A stretch of DNA of 6,266 nucleotides, from positions 1-6,266 of the forward strand of contig PWQF01000066.1 of NCBI GenBank assembly GCA_003556865.1, written 5' to 3'. Below the pieces are notes generated by a model. That model did not search any database and was not told the DNA's origin. It worked only from the letters and a program-made list of their open reading frames with translations. Below are positions 1 through 6,261 of the stretch, one piece after another (position 1 is the first letter of the stretch; each line of letters starts with the position of its first letter). Source of the stretch: Elusimicrobiota bacterium. GTDB lineage: Bacteria; CG03; SLGR01; PWQF01. The position numbers and the translations under genes were made by a program.

Positions 1-1
1 A

Positions 2-391
2 CTTCAGAAAATGCAGACCCCTTTTACCCCGGCGGTAAATATGGTTTACGGTTTAAACCGGGCCCTGGATATGATGCTTGAGGAGGGAATGGAAAAGATA
101 TGGCAAAGACACCTTAAGCTTGCTTCCTTGATGAGGGAGGGCCTTAAGGAAATGGGTTTTGAGCTTTTTTCAGCCAGCCCTTCAGCCGGAGTTACAGCGG
201 TAAAAGTTCCTGAGGGTATTAACTGCAAAAAAATGCTTGAAAAGCTGGAAGAAGAGGCCCGTATGGTATTTGCCGGCGGACAGGCTCATCTGAAAGGAAA
301 AATATTCCGGGCCGCTCATATGGGATGGTGCTTTGAAAAAGATGTTCGCCTTGCCCTGGAAACTATAAAAAAATTTAAAGATTCCGCCTGA
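2..391 (+). CDS. Class V PLP-dependent aminotransferase, C-terminal part (5' end outside window)
   Basis: This is the C-terminal part (about 130 residues) of an alanine-glyoxylate / serine-pyruvate type aminotransferase, a cytosolic PLP enzyme that moves amino groups between small amino acids and 2-oxo acids. The reading frame is open to the left edge, so the ATG at 11 is an internal methionine rather than a start. Family hallmarks are the TPFTPAVN stretch near the left edge, the following helix GLNRALDMMLEEG, and near the end a GGQAHLKGKIFRAAHMG segment, where the family usually has G..HLKGK.FRI.HMG. The PLP-binding lysine lies upstream, outside the window. A full-length member would have roughly 350-390 residues. 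The exact substrate cannot be told from this part; these enzymes often serve serine or glycine metabolism. It is separated from the next gene by a promoter and is probably not part of the glycan operon. Confidence 0.88.
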   Translation, partial: LQKMQTPFTPAVNMVYGLNRALDMMLEEGMEKIWQRHLKLASLMREGLKEMGFELFSASPSAGVTAVKVPEGINCKKMLEKLEEEARMVFAGGQAHLKGKIFRAAHMGWCFEKDVRLALETIKKFKDSA

Positions 392-428
392 AAATAAAAA
401 TAAACTTCTGCGGTATTCCTCCCGGTGC

Positions 429-455
429 TTGACATAAATTCAAATTTTTTATAAG
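429..455 (+). promoter_or_regulatory. Candidate sigma70-type promoter of the LacI-gene operon
   Basis: A perfect TTGACA -35 hexamer lies at 429-434. The best -10 match at a usable distance is TATAAG at 450-455, five of six bases matching TATAAT, with a short 15-base spacer. A second TATATT at 458-463 is too far from the -35 unless transcription relies on an extended element. The region in between is AT-rich. The start of transcription would fall near 462, just upstream of the operator, which is a usual arrangement for repression. The -35 assignment is stronger than the -10. Confidence 0.55.
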
Positions 456-469
456 GTTATATTAAGTTG

Positions 470-483
470 TGTAATCGTTTACA
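470..483 (+). promoter_or_regulatory. LacI/CcpA-type operator, probable autoregulatory site
   Basis: The sequence TGTAATCGTTTACA has perfect five-base arms (TGTAA and TTACA) around a central CG, with one mismatched pair next to the centre. This is the classic LacI-family operator form and fits the cre-like pattern TGNAANCGNNNNCA. It sits just downstream of the candidate promoter and 15 bases before the start codon of a LacI-family gene. That regulator carries Val16-Ala17 at the start of its recognition helix, similar to the Met-Ala of CcpA/PurR-type regulators that bind such sites. Autorepression relieved by a sugar ligand is inferred. I found no second full copy in the gaps between the later genes. 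Confidence 0.8.
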
Positions 484-498
484 TGAAAGGAAGAACAA

Positions 499-1491
499 AT
501 GTATATTACCATAAAAGATATAGCCAGAAAAGCTGATACCTCTGTTGCCACTGTTTCCAGGGTGCTTAATAACTCTTCAAAGGTGGCTCCGGAGACCAGG
601 GAGAGAATACTGGCCGTATTAAAGGAGTTTAATTATAAGCCGAACCAGATTGCCAAGGGCCTGGTAAAGGGGCGCTCCAATACCATTTCCCTCATAACTC
701 CCACAAGCGACAACTTTTTTAACGCTTTCTATTTCAGAGAGGTGTTTCTGGGTATAAACCGGGCCGCGGAAAATGCGGGCTACAATATAATGGTAGACCC
801 CTCCAGCCGGCGCATAAATGAGAGTATCAGGGGTCGCTTTCCCATAGACGGGTGCGTCCTGGTATCCCCGGCCAAGGACGATCCTCTTTTAAAACATATA
901 GAAGAAGAAAATATCCCCGCCCTGCTGATAAATACAAGATCTCCTAAAATAAGCTGGGTAGATCTGGATAATATCTCTTCTGCCTGTGAGGTGGTAAAAC
1001 ATCTTATAGGCCTGGGCCACCGGGAAATAGCCGTGGTTAAGGGAAAAGAGAATGTTCAGAATTCCTCGGACCGGTTTAAAGGTTATTTAAAGGCGCTTAA
1101 GGAGCACGGAATTAAGTTTAATGAAGATTATGCCATTACGGGGGATTTTTTTGAGGAAAAAGCTTACCTGGAAACTAAAAAGAAATTTTCCAGGATAAAA
1201 AAGGCTACTGCCGTATTTGCCTGTAACGACAATATGGCCCTGGGAGTAATAAGGGCCCTTGAGGAGAAAGGTTTATCTGTTCCTTCGGATGTTTCCGTGG
1301 CGGGTTTTGATGATATTAACCTGGCCTCTTATTTCTCGCCGCCGCTGACAACGGTGAGGCAGCCTTTTTATATGATGGGTATTGCAGGGGTAAGAACCCT
1401 GGTTCAGCAGATTGAGGGGGAAATACCCGCACATTCAGGTCGGGAATTTCACGGGGAAGTTATTGTAAGGGCATCTACGGCTGCCCGGTAA
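499..1491 (+). CDS. LacI-family transcriptional regulator
   Basis: This is a full-length (330 residues) LacI/GalR-type sugar-responsive regulator, a cytoplasmic DNA-binding dimer. Residues 3-23 form the helix-turn-helix (IKDIARKADTSVATVSRVLN), with Val16-Ala17 opening the recognition helix. The hinge helix lies at about 48-57 (KPNQIAKGLV), with Leu55 as the residue expected to wedge into the central CG of the operator. Residues 61-330 form the periplasmic-binding-protein-like sensor. Recognisable ligand-pocket stretches are WVDLDN (153-158), SSDRFKGY (189-196), ACNDNMALG (241-249), GFDDI (269-273) and TTVRQP (284-289). The start is supported by an AAAGGAAG ribosome site at 487-494. It is first in a row of glycan genes and has its own family-type operator directly upstream, so it likely controls itself and the genes after it. 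The inducer is unknown; a beta-1,2-gluco-oligosaccharide such as sophorose would suit the neighbouring enzyme, but this is inference. Confidence 0.95.
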   Translation: MYITIKDIARKADTSVATVSRVLNNSSKVAPETRERILAVLKEFNYKPNQIAKGLVKGRSNTISLITPTSDNFFNAFYFREVFLGINRAAENAGYNIMVDPSSRRINESIRGRFPIDGCVLVSPAKDDPLLKHIEEENIPALLINTRSPKISWVDLDNISSACEVVKHLIGLGHREIAVVKGKENVQNSSDRFKGYLKALKEHGIKFNEDYAITGDFFEEKAYLETKKKFSRIKKATAVFACNDNMALGVIRALEEKGLSVPSDVSVAGFDDINLASYFSPPLTTVRQPFYMMGIAGVRTLVQQIEGEIPAHSGREFHGEVIVRASTAAR

Positions 1492-1515
1492 AAAATCAAG
1501 TAAATGTTAAGTAAA

Positions 1516-1521
1516 AAGGAG
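1516..1521 (+). promoter_or_regulatory. Ribosome binding site that decides the lipoprotein start
   Basis: AAGGAG sits six bases before the ATG at 1528. An in-frame ATG at 1504 lies upstream of this site, with no Shine-Dalgarno sequence at a suitable distance, and would put eight charged residues before the signal peptide. The start at 1528 is therefore preferred. Confidence 0.85.
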
Positions 1522-1527
1522 AGGAAA

Positions 1528-2124
1528 ATGAAAAATTTTAAATGGATCTGTGCTTTAATCTGTATTGCCGCTTTCAGCGGTTGCCAGAAAGGGGCTCTGG
1601 TGGAGCAAATTCCATCCGATGCGCTTTTGGTGGAGGATTTTGACGCGGGAATGCCGCCTAACTATCTGGGCGGTGATTACGGCGCCTGGGATAGTGCTCC
1701 CGATGACCCTTCGCAGAGCGCAGAAATCTTTTTTGATAATAATATCAGGATGGGAGATGGCGGATACTCTCTTAAGATAGAATATGATGTTGATTCAACC
1801 AATCCGGCTTTTAACGGATTATGGATGAAGATGGAGGGGGAAAGTTTTGAGCCCTATGAGCATATTGTTTTCTGGATAAAAGGGGATTCCGATGCCGGAT
1901 TTACGGAAAGACTTCGTTTAGAGTTAAAAAACAGCGCCGGCGAGACAGGCAGTTATGTCTTATCCGGAATAACTGATGAATGGCAGGAGATAAGAGTGCC
2001 TCTGAGAAACTTCAGGGGGGTCAGAGACCTTTCAGAGGTGGATGAGCTGGTTTTTATTTTTGAGGATGCCTTTGTTACCCAAAAGAAAGGTGCCGTAAAT
2101 ATAGATAATATTTATCTGGATTAA
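1528..2124 (+). CDS. Small lipoprotein with a single carbohydrate-binding-like beta-sandwich domain
   Basis: This 198-residue protein has a lipoprotein signal peptide: MKNFK, a hydrophobic stretch, and a lipobox FSGC with the acylated cysteine at residue 19. It would be anchored to a membrane facing the periplasm or the outside. After a short linker, residues 33-198 form one beta-rich domain that starts with LLVEDFD and ends with VNIDNIYLD. This is the usual shape of galactose-binding-like jelly-roll carbohydrate-binding modules (CBM11/CIA30-like in general form). Marker positions are LGG..GAW (47-54), GGYSLK (78-83), FNGLWMK (95-101), FWIKGD (115-120) and ELVFIFED (173-180). There is no catalytic domain. 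The same domain recurs in the next two genes, one of them a glycanase, so glycan binding at the cell surface is inferred. No exact family name can be given from sequence alone. Confidence 0.85.
   Translation: MKNFKWICALICIAAFSGCQKGALVEQIPSDALLVEDFDAGMPPNYLGGDYGAWDSAPDDPSQSAEIFFDNNIRMGDGGYSLKIEYDVDSTNPAFNGLWMKMEGESFEPYEHIVFWIKGDSDAGFTERLRLELKNSAGETGSYVLSGITDEWQEIRVPLRNFRGVRDLSEVDELVFIFEDAFVTQKKGAVNIDNIYLD
1624..2121 (+). repeat. Domain copy 1 of a within-operon paralogous binding-like module
   Basis: This region encodes residues 33-198 of the lipoprotein. By eye about half of its residues match copy 2 at 2638-3138, including GGYSLK, YDVDS.NPA.NG.WMK, FWIKGDS.AGFT and GETGSY. The match extends to the DNA in places (for example the GATGT.GATTCA run at 1786 and 2804), which indicates duplication of the module. 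Confidence 0.85.
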
Positions 2125-2205
2125 ACCCGGGTCTGTCAGTTAAGATCAGAAGGTAAGCTTTTCAGGGGGAAGGTTCTGTAGGGGTAAGGATTTAAGATAT
2201 AAATC

Positions 2206-3141
2206 ATGAAAACTGAAACTATAAAAATTCATATAAGAAGAACATTTTTTCTTTTTACTTTCTGCCTTTTCTCTTTCACCCTTATCAGCGGAAAGTATGA
2301 GGATTTTGCGCAGGACGAAAAAGGCCGGTTTATAGTTGAAGATGATTATATAAGGGATAAGGTGCAGATACCCCCTGGAAAAATGGTTGTGCTTGAAAAG
2401 TATACCGTTCAGCCCGGGGACTGGCTCTCCCGGATTGCTGCCCGTCATTATCATGACCCCGCGATCTGGAAAGAGGTTATTATGCACTATAACAGCGATA
2501 TTGAAAATCCGGACCTTATTTATCCGGGTGACCGGTTTATGCTTCCCATGATAGTTGAGGCCCCGCCCGTGGAAACTGCAGAAAAAGAAGTTGAGGATGT
2601 TTCAGAACCCGTAAAAGAGATTGATACTCACCCCGGTGCTGTTATGATCGCAAACTTTAATTCCGGAAAGATGATTAATATGAAGGGTGGTGAATTCGGA
2701 GCCTGGGATAAGGATGCTATGGATGAAACCCAGTCCTGCGAGATAGAGTTTTCTCCTGAGACCAGGCCGGGTAGCGGGGGCTATTCCCTTAAAGTAATTT
2801 ATGATGTGGATTCACCGAATCCTGCTTATAACGGGGTCTGGATGAAGCTTAACGGAATGGATTTCAGGGAGCGCAGGGGGCTCCACTTCTGGATAAAGGG
2901 CGACAGCCTGGCCGGGTTTACGGATATTTTTAAGGTTGAACTGAAAAATAAAAAAGGGGAGACCGGAAGCTATATGGTATGGGGGGTTGAACCCCGGTGG
3001 CAGAAAAAAACTGTTCCTTTTTCCCGGCTCAGGGGAATTAGCGACTTTTCCCAAATGGATGAGCTTATTATTGTGTTTGAGGATAATGTGGCCTCTCCTA
3101 AGTCCGGCATCTTATATATAGACGATATACATATCAGGTAA
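2206..3141 (+). CDS. Exported LysM protein with a C-terminal carbohydrate-binding-like domain
   Basis: This 311-residue envelope protein begins with a basic segment (to Arg12) and a hydrophobic stretch at 13-29 (FFLFTFCLFSFTLIS). That is a Sec signal or an uncleaved anchor, because no clean AXA site is visible. Residues 64-115 are a LysM domain (YTVQPGDWLSRIA, then NPDLIYPGDRFMLP), known for binding GlcNAc-containing peptidoglycan. Residues 117-143 are a Glu/Pro/Val-rich linker. Residues 145-311 are a close paralogue of the domain in the preceding lipoprotein, ending in YIDDIHIR. The likely role is to hold this domain against the cell wall and tether glycan. An in-frame TAA at 2200 excludes an earlier start. 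The ribosome site is poor: TAAGGA at 2185-2190 is 15 bases from the ATG. Translation may therefore be weak, or the true start may be a nearby non-ATG codon. Confidence 0.87.
   Translation: MKTETIKIHIRRTFFLFTFCLFSFTLISGKYEDFAQDEKGRFIVEDDYIRDKVQIPPGKMVVLEKYTVQPGDWLSRIAARHYHDPAIWKEVIMHYNSDIENPDLIYPGDRFMLPMIVEAPPVETAEKEVEDVSEPVKEIDTHPGAVMIANFNSGKMINMKGGEFGAWDKDAMDETQSCEIEFSPETRPGSGGYSLKVIYDVDSPNPAYNGVWMKLNGMDFRERRGLHFWIKGDSLAGFTDIFKVELKNKKGETGSYMVWGVEPRWQKKTVPFSRLRGISDFSQMDELIIVFEDNVASPKSGILYIDDIHIR
2638..3138 (+). repeat. Domain copy 2 of the paralogous binding-like module
   Basis: This region encodes residues 145-311 of the LysM protein. It is closest to copy 1 and shares its GG.FGAW, GGYSLK, NP.YNG.WMK, FWIKGDS and FEDN positions. 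It is more distant from copy 3 in the glycanase, although all three keep KVE.KN or LELKN, W.....PF..(F/L)RG and S..DEL.(I/F).FE. Confidence 0.85.
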
Positions 3142-3173
3142 TAATTCCACCTATTAAAAGAGGGATATTATTA

Positions 3174-5621
3174 ATGAAAATTTCAGCATATTTAATTACA
3201 ATTCTAATATTTTCCTTTGCAAATTTAAATGCAGGGAAAACTCTTCTTATTGATGATTTTGAAACCGGCCGGCTTGAAAATCGCCTGGGGGGGGAGGCAC
3301 GCTCCTGGGAGGCGGAACAGATTAATGACCGTGAATGGCTGAATATCTCATTTAAAAAAGACCGCAGGAAGGGCAGAGATACCCGTGTTCTTAAGCTGGA
3401 GTATAAAGTAACAGAAGAGACCTTTAACGGCTACTATTCCCGCCTGATGGGAATTGACGGCAGGCTTTATTCCGGACTCAGCTTTTATGTTAGGGGAGGG
3501 GAAGATTATCCTGACAGGTTTAAGGTGGAAATAAAAAACAGCAGGGAAGAAAGCGGCGGATTTTATGTTACGGATCTAGAAAAGAGCTGGAAAAAGGTAA
3601 AAATCCCTTTTAAAAGCTTCAGGGGTATAAGCAGTTTCAGTGAACTGGATGAGCTTATTATAATGTTTGAGGGAAGCGTCCTGGGGAATGATGCCGGCAC
3701 CATTTACCTGGATCAGGTTCAGTTATATGCTTCAGAAAGCCTGACTGTCCCATTTAGAGGGGAGGAAAAAGAAGTTGTTCCCTCCCGGCAGACAGTTAAG
3801 GATATACTTGACTATAATGACGATCAGTTCCTGGATTGCCTGTCCCGGGTGACTTTTAATTATTTCTGGGAAAATGCCCATCCCGTTACCGGGTTTATCA
3901 GAGACCGAAGCAGGGAAGATACCCCTTCAAGCATTGCTGCTACAGGCTTTGGTCTGGCCTCAATATGCATAGCCGATGAGCGGGGGTGGATAGAAACTGG
4001 CCGGGCCCGCCAAAGAGTCCTTAAAACTGTTAAGGCAATGAGGGATCTGGCGGAGAGACACCAGGGATACTATTATCATTTTATTAATATGGAAGATGGC
4101 GCCAGGGCTTGGGAAAGCGAACTTTCATCAATAGATACGGCCCTTTTTCTGGGGGGGGCAATTACCGCCGGCCAGTATTACGGGGGTGAAATAAAAGAAA
4201 TTGTCCGGGAAATTTATGAAAAAGTAAACTGGCCCTTTATGATGGATGCTGAAACAGAAACCCTTTATATGGGCTGGGACCCTGAAGGGGGGTTTGAAGA
4301 TTATCTCCGCTGGGACACCTACAGCGAGCATACAATTTTATATCTTCTGGGCCTGGGTTCCCCCACCTATCCCCTGCCCTCAGAATCCTGGCATGCTTTC
4401 CGGCGGCCTGTAAAAAAATATGAGGGTGTCAAATATATATATTGCAGAGGGGAATCGCTTTTTGTCTACCACTTTTCCCATGCTTTTTTTGATTTTCGGG
4501 AAAAACATGACCGCTATGCCGATTACTGGATAAACTCTCTTAAGGCTACCAGGGTAAACCGTCTTTTTGCCAAAAACCAGTCTCACAGGTACCGCACCTA
4601 TGAAGAATGTTTCTGGGGACTTTCGGCCGGTGACGGTCCGGACGGATACCGGGCTTTCGGGGCCACCCATTTCACACATAACGGTACCGTGGCGCCATAT
4701 TCGGTGGGGGCATCTGTTCCTTTTATTCCCGAAAATTCCATAGAGACCTTAAGAAGAATGATTGCACTTTACGGGTACAGGATATGGGACCCCGAGTTCG
4801 GATTTGTTTCTACTTTTAATTTAGACAGAAACTGGTTTGCTTCCGACCAGATAGGAATTGACCTGGGAATTATGCTTTTAATGATTGAAAATTACAGGAC
4901 AGGTTTAATATGGGAATATTTTATGAAGAGCCCCTTTGCCCAAAAAGCTATGGAAAGAGCCGGTTTTAAGGATGGGACAAAAAAAGATCCGGCTCCTTTT
5001 CTTTTAAAAGAAGACCTGCTTGAATACGATGTTAAAACTTATCGGGCAGCCAGGGTTGACTCAGCAGAGGAAATATCCGAAGAAAATTTCACTTATATTA
5101 ATATTCCAGAAGGGATTGAGTACGGTTTTGTAAGTTCGCCCCGGGATCTTTCCGCCGAATTTGCCCTGGCCTATAACCAGCAGTGGCTTTTTCTTCAGGT
5201 TAATGTGACTGACGATATTATTATAACCGATAAGCCGCCCCGCCTGCTTTATGAAGATGACAGTGTGGAACTGTTTATAAGTCCTGACGGTATTCTGCAT
5301 TGGGGACGCCGGGATCATTTTCAGATAGGATTTGCCCCCTCCGGTCCGGATGGGGAGCCCATTAAATATTCCTTTTTCCAGGATGAGGATCCGGGGGATA
5401 AAATCAGCGTTGAATCTGAAATTTTTGACGGGGGCTACCAAATAAATGCTGCTATATCCTGGGATTACCTGGGAATCGTACCGGAAGAAGGCAAAAGGGT
5501 GGGTATGTCTGTTGCCGTTCATGATAGAGACTATATTGATGAGGACAGGGGGACCAAGATAAACTGGTCGTTTGAAGAGGGCCCCACAGGTATAATGCTG
5601 GGGGAAATGATACTTGATTAA
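3174..5621 (+). CDS. Secreted GH144-type (glycoamylase-like, PF10091) beta-1,2-glucanase with N-terminal binding-like and C-terminal CBM9-like domains
   Basis: This 815-residue exported enzyme is the centre of the cluster. Residues 1-20 are a signal peptide ending LNA. Residues 24-185 are the third copy of the operon's beta-sandwich domain (LLIDDFE to IYLDQVQLY). Residues about 216-598 match the glycoamylase-like family, an (alpha/alpha)6 barrel that includes GH144 endo-beta-1,2-glucanases and sophorose-releasing exo-enzymes. Hallmarks are TFNYFWENAHPVTG (227-240), SSIAATGFGL (252-261), WESELSSIDTALFLGG (313-328), MGWDPEGGF (366-374), LGLGSPTYP (392-400), EECFWGL..GDGP (477-489), GTVAP (504-508) and IENYRTGLIW (571-580). 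Conserved acidic candidates include Glu316, Asp321, Glu385, Glu478 and Asp487; I cannot assign the catalytic pair. Residues about 635-815 are a CBM9/DOMON-like domain (WLFLQVNVTDD, YEDDSVELFISP, FQIGFAP, INAAISWDYLGI). GAGGG at 3160-3164 lies nine bases before the ATG. Activity on beta-1,2-glucan is the best inference; another beta-glucan is possible. Confidence 0.9.
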   Translation: MKISAYLITILIFSFANLNAGKTLLIDDFETGRLENRLGGEARSWEAEQINDREWLNISFKKDRRKGRDTRVLKLEYKVTEETFNGYYSRLMGIDGRLYSGLSFYVRGGEDYPDRFKVEIKNSREESGGFYVTDLEKSWKKVKIPFKSFRGISSFSELDELIIMFEGSVLGNDAGTIYLDQVQLYASESLTVPFRGEEKEVVPSRQTVKDILDYNDDQFLDCLSRVTFNYFWENAHPVTGFIRDRSREDTPSSIAATGFGLASICIADERGWIETGRARQRVLKTVKAMRDLAERHQGYYYHFINMEDGARAWESELSSIDTALFLGGAITAGQYYGGEIKEIVREIYEKVNWPFMMDAETETLYMGWDPEGGFEDYLRWDTYSEHTILYLLGLGSPTYPLPSESWHAFRRPVKKYEGVKYIYCRGESLFVYHFSHAFFDFREKHDRYADYWINSLKATRVNRLFAKNQSHRYRTYEECFWGLSAGDGPDGYRAFGATHFTHNGTVAPYSVGASVPFIPENSIETLRRMIALYGYRIWDPEFGFVSTFNLDRNWFASDQIGIDLGIMLLMIENYRTGLIWEYFMKSPFAQKAMERAGFKDGTKKDPAPFLLKEDLLEYDVKTYRAARVDSAEEISEENFTYINIPEGIEYGFVSSPRDLSAEFALAYNQQWLFLQVNVTDDIIITDKPPRLLYEDDSVELFISPDGILHWGRRDHFQIGFAPSGPDGEPIKYSFFQDEDPGDKISVESEIFDGGYQINAAISWDYLGIVPEEGKRVGMSVAVHDRDYIDEDRGTKINWSFEEGPTGIMLGEMILD
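3243..3728 (+). repeat. Domain copy 3 of the paralogous binding-like module, fused to the glycanase
   Basis: This region encodes residues 24-185 of the enzyme. It keeps LGG, the W at residue 45, FNG..S.L.G, LSFYVRG, FKVEIKNS, SW.KVKIPFKSFRG and ELDELIIMFE, but has lost the YDVDS.NPA.NG.WMK stretch shared by copies 1 and 2. It is therefore the most diverged of the three. Confidence 0.8.
3287..3294 (+). repeat. Homopolymer of eight G in the glycanase gene
   Basis: Eight consecutive G lie at codons 38-41 (Leu-Gly-Gly-Glu), early in the glycanase reading frame. The frame is open through it as given. Any one- or two-base length change here would remove the catalytic domain. Confidence 0.9.
4151..4158 (+). 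repeat. Second homopolymer of eight G in the glycanase gene
   Basis: Eight consecutive G encode the Leu-Gly-Gly-Ala at residues 326-329, directly after the conserved SELSSIDTA segment of the catalytic domain. The frame is intact as given. Confidence 0.9.
5600..5605 (+). promoter_or_regulatory. Ribosome binding site inside the glycanase gene for the overlapping TTG start
   Basis: GGGGGA lies eight bases before the TTG at 5614. An in-frame TGA at 5608 rules out any earlier start, and no ATG or GTG codon occurs before the signal-peptide core. This site makes TTG the most likely initiator. Confidence 0.6.
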
Positions 5622-6261
5622 ATTAAAACAGCTTAAAATTCCGGTAATATTCAGCTTTTTGCTGCTGTTTTCAACTCTTTTTTGCCGCGCTTCTGAAATA
5701 AAGGTCTTTGATACTATGCAGCCCTACTGGGGTCTTGCCACATCAACGCCTGCTATGAAGGCTGAATATATAAAGGAATGGTCGCCGGCAGATGGGCTGG
5801 AATATGATTTTAATTATGACCGGACAGGCGCCGGGTGGCTCTCAGTATATAAGGAGCTGGGGGGCTATGCCGATTTTTCCGCCGGGGACTCTATAAGTTT
5901 CTGGTTTAACGCAGCCGGAGAAAAAAACGGGATAAATTTAAGGTTAATTGACATCAAGGGAAATGTTTTTGAAAGAAAGTTAAGTGGAGTTACTTCAGTT
6001 GAGGGGTGGAGAGAGTTTGTGGTCCCCTTTAAAGCAATGAAGGACTTGGGATGGGGCGGGGATGGCGACCTGGATATAAAGAACATATACGAGATGAAGC
6101 TTGAACTGGATAAGGATAATGGGGGAACAGGCAGTATCTTTTTGGATTCAGTCAGGGTTTATCAGCTGCAGACAGATACTTCTCGTACCTTAAGCAGTTT
6201 TGATTTTGTAAGTTCCCCCGGGTCGGACCTGAAGGCTGTCATAAGTAGCGGTTATGGTTGA
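5614..6261 (+). CDS. Exported beta-sandwich (carbohydrate-binding-like) protein, possibly truncated
   Basis: This 215-residue protein starts at a TTG that overlaps the last eight bases of the glycanase gene, suggesting coupled translation. Residues 1-26 are a good Sec signal (basic MIKLKQLK, a hydrophobic core, then CRA before Ser27). The Cys24 context (TLFC) is not a proper lipobox. Residues about 28-185 form a beta-rich domain with the same general order as the other copies: ISFWFNA (94-100), LRLIDIKGNVFE (109-120), GWREFVVPFKAM (131-142) and GSIFLDSVRVYQL (173-185). It lacks the LGG..W front end, so it is a remote relative or a separate galactose-binding-like family. Residues 186-215 (SSFDFVSSPGSD region) look like the first strand of another module that is then cut by a TGA at 6259. 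The protein may really be longer, with a frameshift or premature stop. Glycan binding is inferred from fold and context only. Confidence 0.72.
   Translation: MIKLKQLKIPVIFSFLLLFSTLFCRASEIKVFDTMQPYWGLATSTPAMKAEYIKEWSPADGLEYDFNYDRTGAGWLSVYKELGGYADFSAGDSISFWFNAAGEKNGINLRLIDIKGNVFERKLSGVTSVEGWREFVVPFKAMKDLGWGGDGDLDIKNIYEMKLELDKDNGGTGSIFLDSVRVYQLQTDTSRTLSSFDFVSSPGSDLKAVISSGYG

Noticed and set aside
392..428. Possible terminator after the aminotransferase gene
   Set aside because: The sequence is A-rich and then C/T-rich, but I found no stem of useful length followed by a T run.
1504..1527. Longer start for the lipoprotein
   Set aside because: It would place a charged MLSKKERK before the signal peptide and make the AAGGAG site at 1516-1521 part of the coding sequence. 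The ATG at 1528 is placed ideally after that site.
1565..1780. 71-codon plus-strand open frame in another phase
   Set aside because: It is out of frame within the lipoprotein gene, is Trp/Arg-rich and domain-less, and has no ribosome site.
2125..2205. Possible terminator or riboswitch between the lipoprotein and LysM genes
   Set aside because: Only a four-base stem (TCTG/CAGA) and a CCCGGG palindrome are visible. There is no T tract and no recognisable riboswitch core.
2146..2487. 113-codon open frame on the minus strand
   Set aside because: It overlaps the signal peptide and LysM region of the plus-strand gene. Its translation has low-complexity Ser/Lys runs that are the antisense of the hydrophobic signal segment.
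5061..5522. 153-codon open frame on the minus strand
   Set aside because: It lies fully inside the CBM9-like part of the glycanase gene, whose plus-strand protein has clear family motifs. The minus-strand translation shows no recognisable domain and no suitable start signal.
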